Assembly (NCBI GenBank): GCA_021796055.1
Contig: JAJYOS010000341.1
Location: forward strand, 1 to 7,050
Length of the DNA stretch: 7,050 bases
Direction: 5' to 3'
Source: Bacteroidota bacterium
GTDB taxonomy: Bacteria; Bacteroidota; Kryptoniia; Kryptoniales; JAKASW01
Of the stretch, positions 5,885 through 7,050 are shown in pieces (position 1 is the first letter of the stretch; each line of letters starts with the position of its first letter). Under the pieces are notes generated by a model. The model saw only the letters and a program-made list of their open reading frames with translations, made no database searches and was not told the origin of the DNA. The translations under genes and the position numbers were made by a program.

Positions 5885-5916
5885 GTTCGTGTTCCTTGTT
5901 CCGTGTTCCGTTCTCC
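5885..5916. repeat. Degenerate 7-bp tandem repeat (GGAACAC on the minus strand) between adaptor and FHB2
   Basis: Read on the minus strand, the segment is GGAGAAC-GGAACAC-GGAACAA-GGAACAC-GAAC, about four and a half units of a 7-bp repeat. It starts about six bases after the adaptor stop codon. It contains the 13-mer that recurs at 5437-5449 downstream of FHB2. It does not itself form an obvious hairpin. The remainder of the junction (5820-5884) shows no further recognisable element. Confidence 0.7.
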
Positions 5917-5922
5917 TTTTCA

Positions 5923-7050
5923 TTACTTTATCACCAGTTCCTTCACATTTCCGAAGTTATCATACGACGATGTCACGACCCTGTCGCCTGGCCTCAGTCC
6001 GCTTAAGACCTCGAAGTAATCCGGATTCTGTCGGCCAATACTGATGTTTCTTTTCACCGCGAGGTCCCCCGAACTATTGAGGAGAAACACCCACTGTCCG
6101 CCCGTCGTCTGGTAGAAGCCGCCTCGTGGCAACAGCAATGCTTTCGTCCGTTCGCTTAGCTGAAGCCTTATCTGTAGCGTCTGCCCTCTTCTTATTCCAT
6201 CGGGGACTCTCCCCGAAAAGTTCATGTCAACCTGAAACTTCCCACTCGTAACTTCAGGATAGACTTTCGTCACTATTAGTTTGAAGTCGCTGTCATTTAT
6301 CGTTACCGTCGCGTGCAATCCACTCACGACACGCGCAATGTAGAACTCATCGATATCGGCTCTCACCTTGAACCCATCGAGCGCGTCGATTACCCCGAGC
6401 TGGTCTCCCGGACTTTTCGATTGACCAATCTCGGCGTTCAGAGAAGTAAGTTGACCAGTGATCGGCGCCTTAACGGTGAGGTTGTCGATCGTCTCTCTTA
6501 TCAATCGCAGATTCTGTTCCATCCTAGTGATCGAGGAAGCAATTTGCGATATCTGAGATACACCGAGTAGTGAATCCTGCTCGAAGTTTCTACGCGACAA
6601 ATCTTCCTGCTCAAGCGCCTGATGATAATTATTGTATGCCAGTTCATAGTCCTGCACGGAGATGAGTTTCCGTTCGTACATCTTCTTCTGGCGCTCGAAG
6701 ATCTCTTTATAGTTGGTCAGCTGATATACCGCGTTTACGAGAGCATTCTGGAGCGAGATGCTGTTCTCCTGAATCTGTAAACGAGTGTTCCGCGCGTCGT
6801 TTATCTGCTGATAAGCAAACGTTTCCTGCTGAAGTGCGTTCAATTGAACATTGGTGTTGGAAAGTTTCAGGAGTTTCTCGCCTTTCCTGACAATCGCTCC
6901 CTCTTCTACATATTTCGCCTCCACGATGCCCCCCTGGATCGCGTCAAGGTAATACGAGGTCTTTGGCATGACGGTCCCGGTTACCGGTATGAACTCCTGA
7001 AAGTCCCCTTCCCTCACCGTGGAGATCGTTATCTTATCCGCGTCGACATT
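5923..7050 (-). CDS. HlyD/MacA-like periplasmic adaptor (membrane fusion protein) of the ABC export system, N-terminus beyond the window
   Basis: The frame is open to the window edge, giving 375 codons; an apparent GTG at 7017 is an internal Val codon, since the preceding 11 codons (NVDADKITIST) fit the family. Domains, numbered from the window edge: entry strand FQEFIPVTGTV (about 17-27); first half-lipoyl YLDAIQGGIVEAKYVEEGAIVRKGEKLLKLS (about 34-64, shown here in one motif of family type, with the GGIV...YVEEG..V.KG core); a long glutamine-rich coiled-coil hairpin (about 65-190); second half-lipoyl VKAPITGQL (193-201) onward; then a beta-barrel and a membrane-proximal domain ending RPGDRVVTSSYDNFG. 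Known role: links the inner-membrane permease to an outer-membrane channel. The signal or anchor segment, perhaps 30-50 residues, is missing. It is first in the visible order, upstream of both ATPases. Confidence 0.93.
   Translation of the reverse strand, partial: NVDADKITISTVREGDFQEFIPVTGTVMPKTSYYLDAIQGGIVEAKYVEEGAIVRKGEKLLKLSNTNVQLNALQQETFAYQQINDARNTRLQIQENSISLQNALVNAVYQLTNYKEIFERQKKMYERKLISVQDYELAYNNYHQALEQEDLSRRNFEQDSLLGVSQISQIASSITRMEQNLRLIRETIDNLTVKAPITGQLTSLNAEIGQSKSPGDQLGVIDALDGFKVRADIDEFYIARVVSGLHATVTINDSDFKLIVTKVYPEVTSGKFQVDMNFSGRVPDGIRRGQTLQIRLQLSERTKALLLPRGGFYQTTGGQWVFLLNSSGDLAVKRNISIGRQNPDYFEVLSGLRPGDRVVTSSYDNFGNVKELVIK

Noticed and set aside
816..5922. CRISPR array made from the intergenic repeats
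   Set aside because: The repeats are degenerate, mutually inverted and separated by whole genes, with no regular spacers and no cas genes.
5735..5923. Minus-strand 62-codon frame whose start overlaps the adaptor stop (TAATG)
   Set aside because: Its N-terminus is just the translated GGAACAC tandem repeat, and the rest is FHB2 in the wrong frame.

Overview
The whole window reads as one co-directional gene cluster on the minus strand. It encodes a tripartite, MacB-type ABC export system that is interrupted twice by small four-helix-bundle genes. Two ~800-residue duplicated MacB/FtsX permeases with the N-terminal style 'MLxNYxxVAxRNxxxxK', a Bacteroidetes-like HlyD adaptor, AGGAGG-like ribosome binding sites and roughly 50% GC suggest the Bacteroidetes/Chlorobi/Ignavibacteria (FCB) group. 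That placement is inferred from protein style, since no rRNA or marker gene is present.

In transcription order (high to low coordinates) the layout is: periplasmic adaptor (5923 to beyond 7050, N-terminus cut by the window edge); four-helix-bundle protein FHB2 (5457-5819); ABC ATPase 2 (4667-5356); four-helix-bundle protein FHB1 (4193-4543); ABC ATPase 1 (3434-4099); full-length permease 1 (912-3338); and permease 2 (1-815, C-terminal two thirds beyond the window). No credible plus-strand gene was found. No gene-free stretch exceeds 123 bases.

The transporter genes fit together as follows. The permeases would sit in the inner membrane and couple ATP hydrolysis by the cytoplasmic ATPases to movement of their large periplasmic domains. 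The adaptor would link them to an outer-membrane channel. The substrate cannot be read from the sequence. The two ATPases are paralogues of each other, and so are the two permeases, which implies internal duplication. ATPase 1 carries non-consensus residues at its D-loop and just after its signature motif.

The unusual part lies between the genes. All six junctions are of similar size (93-123 bp), and each holds a degenerate repeat starting within a few bases of the upstream stop codon. Junctions 816-911, 3339-3433 and 4544-4666 carry imperfect inverted repeats built from GCGCATAG/GCGCAAAG/GCATGGAGC words. Junction 4100-4192 has a GC-rich dyad. Junctions 5357-5456 and 5820-5922 carry GGAACAC-type words and flank FHB2 with a 13-bp exact direct repeat. 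The two four-helix-bundle genes together with these palindromic spacers look like a candidate small dispersed element that has entered gene boundaries of the operon without breaking any reading frame. This is a hypothesis, not a demonstrated mobile system.
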